Source: CAYXXZ01 sp050175615 (GTDB lineage: Bacteria > Pseudomonadota > Gammaproteobacteria > Pseudomonadales > Porticoccaceae). Taken from it: 9,400 nucleotides of DNA. Of this stretch, positions 1 through 5,797 are shown piece by piece. Position 1 is the stretch's first letter; every line of letters begins with the position of its first letter. The notes under the pieces are model-generated. The model was not told the origin of the DNA. It made no database searches and saw only the letters and a list, made by a program, of their open reading frames with translations. Made by a program: the position numbers and the translations under genes. Location: contig JBFXIU010000128.1 in the NCBI GenBank assembly GCA_050175615.1, positions 1 through 9,400 on the forward strand, in the 5' to 3' direction.

Positions 1-6
1 TCATCT

Positions 7-189
7 GCGAGGTAAAAACCGATAGAGTGGTACTGTCTGGAAACGCTGTAACCTTCATGGCGGCCGAAATTACCCTCTAACCGGGGCACGCGAGCCGACC
101 GGTAGTGCTCTCCACTTGAGCTGAGGCTCGACGGCGACAAGCTCAGAAGCCCGTTATGGGTAAACGATCAATTACCTCCGCCTCTTTTT
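7..189 (+). ncRNA. Candidate structured RNA upstream of ubiE
   Basis: No known RNA family is recognised; this call rests only on pairing read by eye. A closing helix joins 7-15 to 172-181 (GCG/CGC plus AGGTAA/TTACCT, with C178 bulged). Inside it, almost without gaps, lie a long arm 23-32/71-79 (T28 bulged) with inner pairs 44-47/59-62; a hairpin 80-84/99-103 extended by 85-87/94-96; a hairpin 104-107/113-116; a hairpin 117-122/140-145 with inner 128-130/135-137; and a hairpin 149-152/158-161. A CTCTTTTT run follows at 182-189. It could be a small RNA, a riboswitch-like leader of ubiE, or chance folding. The left window edge may cut off its promoter or 5' end. Without a covariation test this stays tentative. 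Confidence 0.35.
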
Positions 190-190
190 G

Positions 191-225
191 TTGACAGGAC
201 ATAATCCTGGCTTTGCGTGTACAAT
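191..225 (+). promoter_or_regulatory. Possible ubiE promoter
   Basis: A perfect TTGACA lies at 191-196 and a good -10 box, TACAAT, at 220-225, which would start transcription near 232, about 20 bases before the ubiE ATG. The two boxes are 23 bases apart, too far for one normal sigma-70 promoter, so either the -10 works with a weaker -35 (for example around 197-202) or one box is chance. A palindrome, CAGGA-cataa-TCCTG (195-209), overlaps the TTGACA. Confidence 0.3.
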
Positions 226-250
226 GCTTCGGTCAATTTTGGGGTAAGCA

Positions 251-1000
251 ATGACCGACAACGAAAACACCCATTTTGGTTTCAAACAGGTTCCCGCCGC
301 AGAAAAAGCCAGCCATGTCGCTCGGGTTTTTCACTCGGTGGCGGCAAAATACGACCTGATGAACGATCTCATGTCCGGCGGCATCCATCGCCTGTGGAAA
401 CAGTTCACCATCGAGATGTCCGGCGTCCGCCGCGGCCAGCGCGTCCTCGACATCGCTGGCGGCACCGGCGATCTGGCGGCAAAATTCTCCCGCATCGTGG
501 GTTCCGAGGGGCTTGTGGTGCTTGCCGACATTAACGAATCCATGCTCAATGTTGGCCGCGACAAACTCACCGACTCCGGGGTTGCCGGCAATCTCGTGTT
601 TACCCAGGCGGACGCCCAGTTTCTGCCCTTTGCCGACAACAGTTTTGACTGCATCACCATCGCATTTGGCCTGCGCAATGTTACCGACAAGGAGCTGGCG
701 CTGCGCTCCATGCTGCGGGTGCTCAAGCCCGGCGGTCGCCTGCTGGTTCTCGAATTCTCGAAACCCACCAATGATGCATTAAGCAAAGCCTATGACCTCT
801 ACTCGTTTAAGATACTGCCGAAAATCGGCCAGTTGGTTGCCGGTGATGAAGACAGCTACCGCTATCTGGCGGAGTCCATTCGCATGCACCCGGATCAGGA
901 AACCCTGAAGGGCATGATGGACGAAGCCGGTTTTATCAACACCAGCTTTCACAACCTCACCGGCGGTATCGTCGCCCTGCACAAGGGTTTCAAGCCTTGA
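251..1000 (+). CDS. ubiE: UbiE, ubiquinone/menaquinone C-methyltransferase
   Basis: SAM-dependent C-methyltransferase that methylates the polyprenyl-benzoquinol ring in ubiquinone synthesis and, where menaquinone is made, demethylmenaquinol. It is 249 residues, against about 251 in E. coli. The UbiE/COQ5 signature YDLMNDLMS lies at residues 34-42, with H46 and W49 in the expected places. The SAM-binding motif I, VLDIAGGTGDL, is at 65-75, the acidic D93 ends the next strand, and the second family signature, RVLKPGGRLLVLEFS, is at 156-170. The ATG at 251 follows a GGGGTAA stretch and gives the usual N-terminus. It is the first gene of the ubi-his-tat train, and its TGA overlaps the ubiJ start codon. 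Identification is secure; whether it also serves menaquinone cannot be read from this window. Confidence 0.97.
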   Translation: MTDNENTHFGFKQVPAAEKASHVARVFHSVAAKYDLMNDLMSGGIHRLWKQFTIEMSGVRRGQRVLDIAGGTGDLAAKFSRIVGSEGLVVLADINESMLNVGRDKLTDSGVAGNLVFTQADAQFLPFADNSFDCITIAFGLRNVTDKELALRSMLRVLKPGGRLLVLEFSKPTNDALSKAYDLYSFKILPKIGQLVAGDEDSYRYLAESIRMHPDQETLKGMMDEAGFINTSFHNLTGGIVALHKGFKP

Positions 1001-1629
1001 CAGGAACACTGGAAACCTTTGCCCTGGGACGGCTGCAAAACCTGATTAATCAGGCGCTGGCGCTGGATCCGGGCACCACTCGATCACTGCAACAACTGGC
1101 GGGTAAAACCGTATTGATCAAATCTACGTTTCCGCCACAGCCACTGGCGCTGACCTTTATGGACGACGGCAGGGTCGCCCTCTCAGGGGATTCCGACGCA
1201 GTCGCCGATGTTTCCCTCAGCGGCAATCCTGTATCCCTGGCATTGCTGATGGCAGACGCCTCCGAGCGGGTCAGCTTTGTCGGCACCGGTGTCACTCTTC
1301 GCGGCGACCAGGAAATTCTGCGCAAACTGTCCTCGGCTCTGCAAAATCTTGACATTGACTGGGAACAGGCGCTTGCGGGCATTATCGGCGATACCCCCGC
1401 CCACCTCGCGGGCAAGGCTGTTCGCCAGGCAGTCAAATGGCGGCGGACTGCGGGAACCCGCGCCGCCAGCGGTATCAGCGAGTTTTTCCACCAGGAATCC
1501 GGCATGGCTCTAAGCGCCACAGAAGCGGAGCCCTGGTTCAAGCGTGTCCGCCATCTGGCCACGGATATCGACCGCCTTGCCGCCCGTATCAACAGGCTGC
1601 GCATCAATCTGGAATCCGCCGACCACTGA
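997..1629 (+). CDS. ubiJ: UbiJ, SCP2-domain ubiquinone biosynthesis accessory protein
   Basis: Non-catalytic accessory factor. The family is known to bind lipid through its SCP2 fold and to organise the soluble ubiquinone-synthesis complex together with UbiK. The protein is 210 residues, against about 201 in E. coli. An SCP2-like region spans roughly residues 10-115 and includes VTLRGDQEILRKL (99-111); the family-typical DIDWEQALAGIIGDTPAH follows at 119-136. The C-terminus (about 187-205) is a heptad-like amphipathic helix, matching the coiled-coil end used to contact UbiK. The start is TTG at 997, overlapping the ubiE TGA as TTGA, with AAGGG at 983-987 as ribosome-binding site; no in-frame ATG lies near the N-terminus. 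Position between ubiE and ubiB supports the call. The start codon is less certain than the gene. Confidence 0.93.
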   Translation: MTGTLETFALGRLQNLINQALALDPGTTRSLQQLAGKTVLIKSTFPPQPLALTFMDDGRVALSGDSDAVADVSLSGNPVSLALLMADASERVSFVGTGVTLRGDQEILRKLSSALQNLDIDWEQALAGIIGDTPAHLAGKAVRQAVKWRRTAGTRAASGISEFFHQESGMALSATEAEPWFKRVRHLATDIDRLAARINRLRINLESADH

Positions 1630-1630
1630 T

Positions 1631-3232
1631 ATGCAACGATTTCCACGCCTCTGGCTGATTTTTCGCACCGTGCTTCGCCACCGTCTGGATACGTTTTCCA
1701 GGGGTGAGCGCTGGCCATTGCCGATTCGAACAATCACCTGGTTTTTGAAAAAACTGCCAGCGCCAACGGCACCCCGCGGCCAGCGCCTGCGCCTCGCCCT
1801 TGAAGACCTTGGGCCAATATTCATCAAATTTGGCCAGCTTCTGTCGACGCGGCCAGACCTGATTCCCAGCGATATCTGCACCGAACTCAGCCGCCTTCAG
1901 GACAACGTCCCGCCTTTTCCTTCAGAAGACTTTATTGGCATTATTGAAACCGCGCTGGGCAAAGATGTCGATGCGCTGTTTCTCAAGTTCGACCGCGCCC
2001 CGCTGGCGTCTGCCTCCGTCGCCCAGGTACACAGCGCTGTGCTCAAGGATGGCCGCGCAGTGGTCGTGAAAGCCATTCGCCCAGGCATTAACAAGGTCAT
2101 TGAGCAGGACATTGCCCTGCTGTTGACCCTGGCGCGCTGGGTTGAAAAATCCAGCGCTATCGGCAAACGGCTGCACCCTGTCGACGTGGTCAGGGATTAT
2201 CGCAATACCATTCTCGACGAATTGGATCTCAAGCGGGAAGCAGCCAACACCTCGACATTGAGGCGCAACTTCAACCACTCGCCCATGCTCTATGTGCCGG
2301 AGGTTCACTGGCCGCTCACCAATGAAAAAGTGATGGTTACTGAGCGCATTTACGCCATTCCGGTGACCAATATCGATGAGCTTGCCCGCCTCAATACCAA
2401 CTTCAAGGTACTGGCGGAACGGGGGGTGGAAATTTTTTTCACCCAGGTGTTTGAACACAATTTTTTTCACGCCGACATGCACCCAGGCAATATTTTTGTC
2501 GATGCCAGCAATCCTGCGCTACCCAAATACCTCGCCGTGGATTGCGCGGTGATCGGCAGCCTCAGCGACGAGGATCGCTACTATCTGGCGCGCAATCTGC
2601 TGGCCATTTTCCGCCGCGACTATCGCCAGGTGGCGGAACTCCATGTGCTTTCCGGCTGGGTGCCGGAAAAAACCCCGGTGAGCGAATTTGAAGCCGCGAT
2701 TCGCACCGTCTGTGAGCCAATTTTCGAACGCCCCTTGAGCGAAATCTCCTTTGCCCAGGTTCTGGTCAGCCTGTTTCGCACCGCCCAGCGCTTCGACATG
2801 GAAGTGCAGCCCTCCCTGGTATTGCTGCAAAAAACCCTGATCAATATCGAAGGCCTGGGGCGCCAGCTCTATCCGCAGCTGGATCTGTGGGTAACAGCCC
2901 ACCCCTACCTGGAAAAATGGCTGAAAAACCGTTTGCGCCCCGATGCCTTGATGGAAAGACTCAAACGCCACGGCCCCGAATGGCTGGAACAGTTTCCACA
3001 AGTGCCACAATTGCTGTACCAGTCGATGGAACAGCTTCGCCATCTCGACAAGTCGGTCAATGCCCTCAAACAGACACCGCAAACAGCGCGACCAAAACGC
3101 TGGCTCGGCGCCGCATTGATCGGTATCAGTGCCGGGCTGACAATCCCTGCCTGGCAGCCCCTCGCAGCAAGTTTGCCTGGCGCATCCGTTATCCTCGCGG
3201 CTGCCGGGGTCTTACTATTGATCTTGCGCTGA
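1631..3232 (+). CDS. ubiB: UbiB, ubiquinone biosynthesis kinase-like (ADCK/COQ8) protein
   Basis: Member of the UbiB/COQ8 atypical kinase family, a membrane-anchored ATPase needed for ubiquinone synthesis. It is 533 residues, close to the 546 of E. coli. Visible motifs are KFGQ (66-69, the family's KxGQ), the alanine-rich nucleotide loop ASAS (126-129), lysine K147 in VVVKAIRP, ELDLKREAAN (197-206), and the catalytic-loop equivalent HADMHPGN (280-287). The DFG-like metal-binding motif reads DCA (304-306), keeping the aspartate but not F or G. Residues 491-533 form two closely spaced hydrophobic segments, the C-terminal membrane anchor. The ATG at 1631, one base after the ubiJ stop, gives the standard N-terminus (MQRFPRLWLIF). 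Two T7 tracts (2433-2439 and 2461-2467) precede the HAD motif, but the frame is intact. Confidence 0.96.
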   Translation: MQRFPRLWLIFRTVLRHRLDTFSRGERWPLPIRTITWFLKKLPAPTAPRGQRLRLALEDLGPIFIKFGQLLSTRPDLIPSDICTELSRLQDNVPPFPSEDFIGIIETALGKDVDALFLKFDRAPLASASVAQVHSAVLKDGRAVVVKAIRPGINKVIEQDIALLLTLARWVEKSSAIGKRLHPVDVVRDYRNTILDELDLKREAANTSTLRRNFNHSPMLYVPEVHWPLTNEKVMVTERIYAIPVTNIDELARLNTNFKVLAERGVEIFFTQVFEHNFFHADMHPGNIFVDASNPALPKYLAVDCAVIGSLSDEDRYYLARNLLAIFRRDYRQVAELHVLSGWVPEKTPVSEFEAAIRTVCEPIFERPLSEISFAQVLVSLFRTAQRFDMEVQPSLVLLQKTLINIEGLGRQLYPQLDLWVTAHPYLEKWLKNRLRPDALMERLKRHGPEWLEQFPQVPQLLYQSMEQLRHLDKSVNALKQTPQTARPKRWLGAALIGISAGLTIPAWQPLAASLPGASVILAAAGVLLLILR

Positions 3233-3242
3233 CTCTGGCATA

Positions 3243-3641
3243 ATGGCCGCCATGAATATTGACTTTATTGACGCCATTGCGTGGAATTCCGACGGCCTGG
3301 TTCCCGCCATTGCCCAGGACGGAGCTTCAGGCCGAATTCTGATGATGGCCTGGATGAACCGGGAAGCACTGGAACTTACTGTGGCCAAAAAAGAAGCGGT
3401 TTACTGGTCGCGCTCCAGAGGCAAACTCTGGCACAAAGGGGAAGAGTCCGGGCACATTCAGAAAGTGGCTGACATTCGCCTCGATTGCGATGGCGACGTT
3501 ATTCTCTTAACCATTGAGCAACTTGGCGGCATTGCCTGTCACACCGGCAGAGAATCCTGTTTTTACCGATCCCTGGTGGATGGTGAGTGGCAAATAACAG
3601 ACGCTGTTATTAAAGATCCCGGCCTGATTTATTCAAAATGA
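3243..3641 (+). CDS. hisI: HisI, phosphoribosyl-AMP cyclohydrolase
   Basis: Catalyses step 3 of histidine synthesis, opening the purine ring of phosphoribosyl-AMP to give ProFAR, in the cytoplasm. It is 132 residues, the size of stand-alone HisI; there is no fused HisE domain as in enterics. Family motifs are WMNREAL, YWSRSRGKLWHKGE, the metal-binding DCDGD (residues 81-85) and CHTGRESCF (99-107). C82, C99 and C106 are the expected zinc cysteines and D81/D83/D85 the magnesium site. The ATG at 3243 comes 10 bases after the ubiB stop; a second in-frame ATG at 3252 (residue 4) is an equally possible start, and neither has a clear Shine-Dalgarno. It is followed 22 bases later by hisE, its partner in the pathway. 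Confidence 0.96.
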   Translation: MAAMNIDFIDAIAWNSDGLVPAIAQDGASGRILMMAWMNREALELTVAKKEAVYWSRSRGKLWHKGEESGHIQKVADIRLDCDGDVILLTIEQLGGIACHTGRESCFYRSLVDGEWQITDAVIKDPGLIYSK

Positions 3642-3663
3642 TCTACAACCAGGTTTAGTGCTC

Positions 3664-3996
3664 ATGAATGATACTCTCGCCGAGCTCAGCGCCATTCTGG
3701 AGGCGCGCAAACAGGCAAGCGCCGACACCTCCTATGTGGCCAGCCTGCACGCCAAGGGTCTCAACAAGATTCTCGAAAAACTGGGCGAGGAAGCGGTGGA
3801 AACCATTATTGCCGCCAAGGACGCCAAATTGAGCGGCAATGTCGACGACCTCGTTTACGAGACAGCGGATCTGTGGTTTCACAGCCTGGTAATGCTTTCC
3901 CACCTGGGCAGCGATGCCTCGGCGGTACTGGCAGAACTGGCGCGCAGATTCAACATTTCCGGCCTTGACGAAAAGGCCAGCAGAACCAGCGTATAG
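3664..3996 (+). CDS. hisE: HisE, phosphoribosyl-ATP pyrophosphohydrolase
   Basis: Catalyses step 2 of histidine synthesis, hydrolysing phosphoribosyl-ATP to phosphoribosyl-AMP and pyrophosphate, which feeds HisI encoded just upstream. It is 110 residues, the normal length for free-standing HisE. It is mostly helical, as expected of the MazG-like all-alpha NTP pyrophosphohydrolase fold: EKLGEEAVETIIAAKD (38-53) and the downstream ETADLWFHSLVML carry the conserved acidic metal-binding residues. I place the start at ATG 3664 because it gives the usual N-terminus (MNDTLAEL) and leaves AGG at 3651-3653 ten bases upstream. A GTG at 3658 would add two residues but leaves only four bases after the AGG. 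The stop is 11 bases before tatA. Confidence 0.95.
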   Translation: MNDTLAELSAILEARKQASADTSYVASLHAKGLNKILEKLGEEAVETIIAAKDAKLSGNVDDLVYETADLWFHSLVMLSHLGSDASAVLAELARRFNISGLDEKASRTSV

Positions 3997-4007
3997 CGGA
4001 GAAAATT

Positions 4008-4247
4008 ATGGGACTTGGCGGTATCAGTATGTGGCAGCTGTTAATTGTTCTTCTTATCGTCGTGCTGTTGTTCGGCACAAAAAAGCTCAAGGGTCTCGGC
4101 AGCGACCTGGGTGACGCCATCAAAGGCTTCAAAAAGGCGGTCAACGACGATAACGACAAAGCCGACAAAACCCTCGAAGAGGGTAAAACGGACTCTGTGG
4201 AAACCAGCTCGAAAAAAACCGAGGCTGAGTCTACCTCTAAACACTAA
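4008..4247 (+). CDS. tatA: TatA, twin-arginine translocase pore subunit
   Basis: Small inner-membrane protein that oligomerises during export of folded Tat substrates. It is 79 residues. The N-terminus has the TatA layout: a short periplasmic tip, one membrane helix (about 7-21) with a polar Q10, the F22-G23 hinge followed by TKKLK, then the amphipathic helix (about 26-44, GLGSDLGDAIKGFKKA) and a charged, low-complexity tail rich in K, E, D, S and T. The hinge and amphipathic helix are nearly those of E. coli TatA, and the polar residue in the membrane helix separates it from TatB. GGAG at 3998-4001, six bases before the ATG, is the best ribosome-binding site in this operon, fitting TatA being needed in excess over TatB and TatC. 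Confidence 0.96.
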   Translation: MGLGGISMWQLLIVLLIVVLLFGTKKLKGLGSDLGDAIKGFKKAVNDDNDKADKTLEEGKTDSVETSSKKTEAESTSKH

Positions 4248-4261
4248 CCCAGAGCGCCGCG

Positions 4262-4600
4262 ATGTTTGATATCGGGTTTACCGAATTGCTGGTCGTGGCT
4301 GTGGTCGCGCTGGTGGTTATCGGCCCCGAGCGCCTGCCGGAAACCATTCGCAGTGTCGCCCTGTGGCTCGGTCGCCTGCGCCGCATGGCCTCCCAGGTCT
4401 ACAGGGAGATGGAAAAGGAAGTTGGCATGAACGATATTCGCCAGCAACTGCACAACGAGGACGTGATGCGCTCCCTGGGTGAGGCCGGCAAGCAACAGAG
4501 TCAGGATTCGCAGAACCGCCAGACAAAACCGGCGCAGGCGGAAAATACCGCCACACCGGAAGAGCCCCCAAAATCTGAAGGGGAAAAACATGGCAGCTGA
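4262..4600 (+). CDS. tatB: TatB, twin-arginine translocase receptor subunit
   Basis: Works with TatC as the receptor that recognises twin-arginine signal peptides at the inner membrane. It is 112 residues, short for the family (E. coli TatB is about 171), the difference being in the variable C-terminal tail. TatB hallmarks are MFDIGFTELL with the conserved E8 in the membrane helix, the G21-P22 hinge in IGPERLPE (20-27), and a long amphipathic helix (about 27-60). The tail (about 78-112) is low-complexity, rich in Q, N, P, E and K. It begins 14 bases after tatA, and its last 11 bases overlap tatC, suggesting translational coupling so that receptor subunits are made together. Confidence 0.95.
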   Translation: MFDIGFTELLVVAVVALVVIGPERLPETIRSVALWLGRLRRMASQVYREMEKEVGMNDIRQQLHNEDVMRSLGEAGKQQSQDSQNRQTKPAQAENTATPEEPPKSEGEKHGS

Positions 4601-5342
4601 ACCCGAGGATCAGGACGCCTCCCAGCCGCTGCTCAGCCACCTGATTGAACTGCGATCGCGACTGCTGCGCATATGCTTCTGGGTTTTGGTCGTTTTTCTC
4701 TGCCTCTTCTACTTCAGTAACGACATCTACAGCATTGTTTCCCAGCCGCTGAAAGCGCTGCTGCCCGAGAGCAGCTCGATGATTGCCACGGATGTGGCCT
4801 CGCCGTTTTTTGCCCCCTTTAAGCTGACCCTGGTAGCTTCAGTGCTGCTGGCCATGCCTATCGTTCTCTACCAGATCTGGGCCTTTATCGCGCCCGGGCT
4901 CTATCAGCGGGAGCGGCGTATCGCCATACCACTGCTGGTTGCCAGCGTCACCCTGTTCTACGCGGGAATGGCCTTTGCGTACTTTGTCGTCTTTCCCATA
5001 CTGTTCGGTTTTTTTACCGCCACAGGCCCCGAGGACGTCAAGGTGATGACGGATATCAGCAGCTATCTGGATTTTGTCCTCAAACTGTTTTTTGCCTTTG
5101 GCATCGCTTTCCAGATCCCCATTGCGGTCGTTATTCTGTGCTGGACGGGCATCACCACACCGGAGCGCCTGGCAGCCAAAAGACCCTATGTTGTGGTTGG
5201 CTGTTTTGTGGTCGGCATGCTGTTGACCCCCCCTGATATATTTTCCCAAAGCCTGCTCGCCGGCCCCATGTGGCTGCTATTCGAACTGGGCGTGATCTGT
5301 GGCCGCGCTGTCGCCACCAAGCCGGAAGGCGAAACCCAGTAA
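4590..5342 (+). CDS. tatC: TatC, twin-arginine translocase core membrane protein
   Basis: Polytopic inner-membrane subunit that binds the twin-arginine signal peptide and forms the receptor with TatB. It is 250 residues with six hydrophobic segments (about 24-43, 75-100, 110-135, 160-182, 194-213 and 218-238). Family features are HLIELRSRLL at the cytosolic N-terminus, FIAPGLYQRERR with the signal-peptide-binding glutamate E108, and LTPPDIFSQSLLAGP before the last helix. At the membrane-buried acidic position of TM4 (E170 in E. coli, in FEVP), this protein has Q175 in FQIP. The ATG at 4590 lies inside tatB, with AAGGGG at 4578-4583 six bases upstream; an open frame extends further upstream but is only tatB read out of frame. 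It is the last gene of the operon. Confidence 0.96.
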   Translation: MAAEPEDQDASQPLLSHLIELRSRLLRICFWVLVVFLCLFYFSNDIYSIVSQPLKALLPESSSMIATDVASPFFAPFKLTLVASVLLAMPIVLYQIWAFIAPGLYQRERRIAIPLLVASVTLFYAGMAFAYFVVFPILFGFFTATGPEDVKVMTDISSYLDFVLKLFFAFGIAFQIPIAVVILCWTGITTPERLAAKRPYVVVGCFVVGMLLTPPDIFSQSLLAGPMWLLFELGVICGRAVATKPEGETQ

Positions 5343-5343
5343 T

Positions 5344-5622
5344 TCAACTGATATGGCTGTCGAGATAATCCTCTATCTCTTTAGTGATACTGGATTTAAA
5401 CATAGCCATTAACATGCCCAGCTTGACATCAACGCTGATGTCGGCCTCCGTGCAGTGGATACAAGCAGTTACTCCGCCACTGTAGTTATAGGTAAGCTCG
5501 TCACCGTCCCACTGGTATTCACCACCGTACTTTGCAACCAGTTTGTCGGCGAGGTGCTCAACCTGGGTCAGCAATTCGCCATGATTCATACTGTGATTTC
5601 TGGATACACGAATTTTACTCAT
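5344..5622 (-). CDS. Polyhydroxyalkanoic acid system (PHA granule region) family protein
   Basis: A 92-residue cytoplasmic protein resembling the small family annotated as polyhydroxyalkanoic acid system protein, found near PHA synthesis genes. The pattern fits: an N-terminus of the type KIRVSRNHS, an amphipathic helix with LADKLVAKYGG, a YQWDGDEL turn, a beta-rich middle ending VDVKLGMLMAMF, and a charged C-terminal helix (KEIEDYLDSH). The molecular role of the family is not well defined, and I see no catalytic motif. No phaC or phasin gene is in this window. It converges on tatC with one base between the stop codons. Its ATG follows a GGGGAG that is rather far away (12 bases), so the ribosome-binding site is weak; an internal ATG at residue 12 would remove the conserved first strand. 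Identified from memory of the family pattern. Confidence 0.8.
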   Translation of the reverse strand: MSKIRVSRNHSMNHGELLTQVEHLADKLVAKYGGEYQWDGDELTYNYSGGVTACIHCTEADISVDVKLGMLMAMFKSSITKEIEDYLDSHIS

Positions 5623-5657
5623 TACTCGACGCTGCTCCCCTTGATTCTGTGCTTGAG

Positions 5658-5663
5658 AGTATA
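5658..5663 (-). promoter_or_regulatory. Possible -10 box for the PHA-system gene
   Basis: Read on the minus strand this is TATACT, five of six matches to the sigma-70 -10 consensus, placing a transcript start near 5651, about 29 bases before the ATG at 5622. The expected -35 region (around 5680-5687) has no good match, so this is a partial promoter signal only. Confidence 0.35.
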
Positions 5664-5753
5664 ACCTCTGAAGACGACAGGGAGTATCTGTGTGCTCCCG
5701 CTGGGGAATTTTTTCTCATTTACAAAATATTTTTCACCCATGTCGCTAATCAG

Positions 5754-5762
5754 TGCTAGATT
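5754..5762 (+). promoter_or_regulatory. Possible extended -10 promoter for the small exported protein
   Basis: TGCTAGATT fits the extended -10 form TGnTAnnnT, with hexamer TAGATT at 5757-5762. It would give a leader of about 28 bases before the GTG at 5798. The -35 region holds only a weak TTTCAC (5732-5737) at 19-base spacing. The A/T-rich stretch 5707-5735 just upstream could help as an UP-like element. Confidence 0.35.
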
Positions 5763-5797
5763 ACATAGACGACAGTGAATAACAAGGGAACAACAGG

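Noticed and set aside
1..58. Minus-strand ATG at 58 opening a frame that runs off the left edge
   Set aside because: Only 19 codons are visible, there is no well-placed ribosome-binding site, and no family is recognisable.
3..80. Open frame of 25 codons from the left edge ending in TAA at 80, possibly the tail of an upstream plus-strand gene
   Set aside because: The residues match no protein end I know, the length is easily reached by chance, and the segment takes part in the RNA helices. It cannot be excluded without the sequence to the left.
1544..1630. 29-codon upstream extension of UbiB
   Set aside because: It lies inside ubiJ in another frame, and starting at ATG 1631 gives the family's standard N-terminus.
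1050..1733. Long minus-strand open frame (227 codons) opposite ubiJ and the start of ubiB
   Set aside because: The plus strand encodes well-recognised UbiJ and UbiB here; the opposite frame is rich in S, R and A as expected of an antisense shadow and resembles nothing.
3218..3244. TTGATC and CATAAT as a promoter for hisI
   Set aside because: The spacing is only 15 bases, both boxes are imperfect, and a start there would fall at or after the hisI start codon.
4479..4589. 37-codon upstream extension of TatC
   Set aside because: It is tatB read out of frame; ATG 4590 has a good ribosome-binding site and gives the normal TatC N-terminus.
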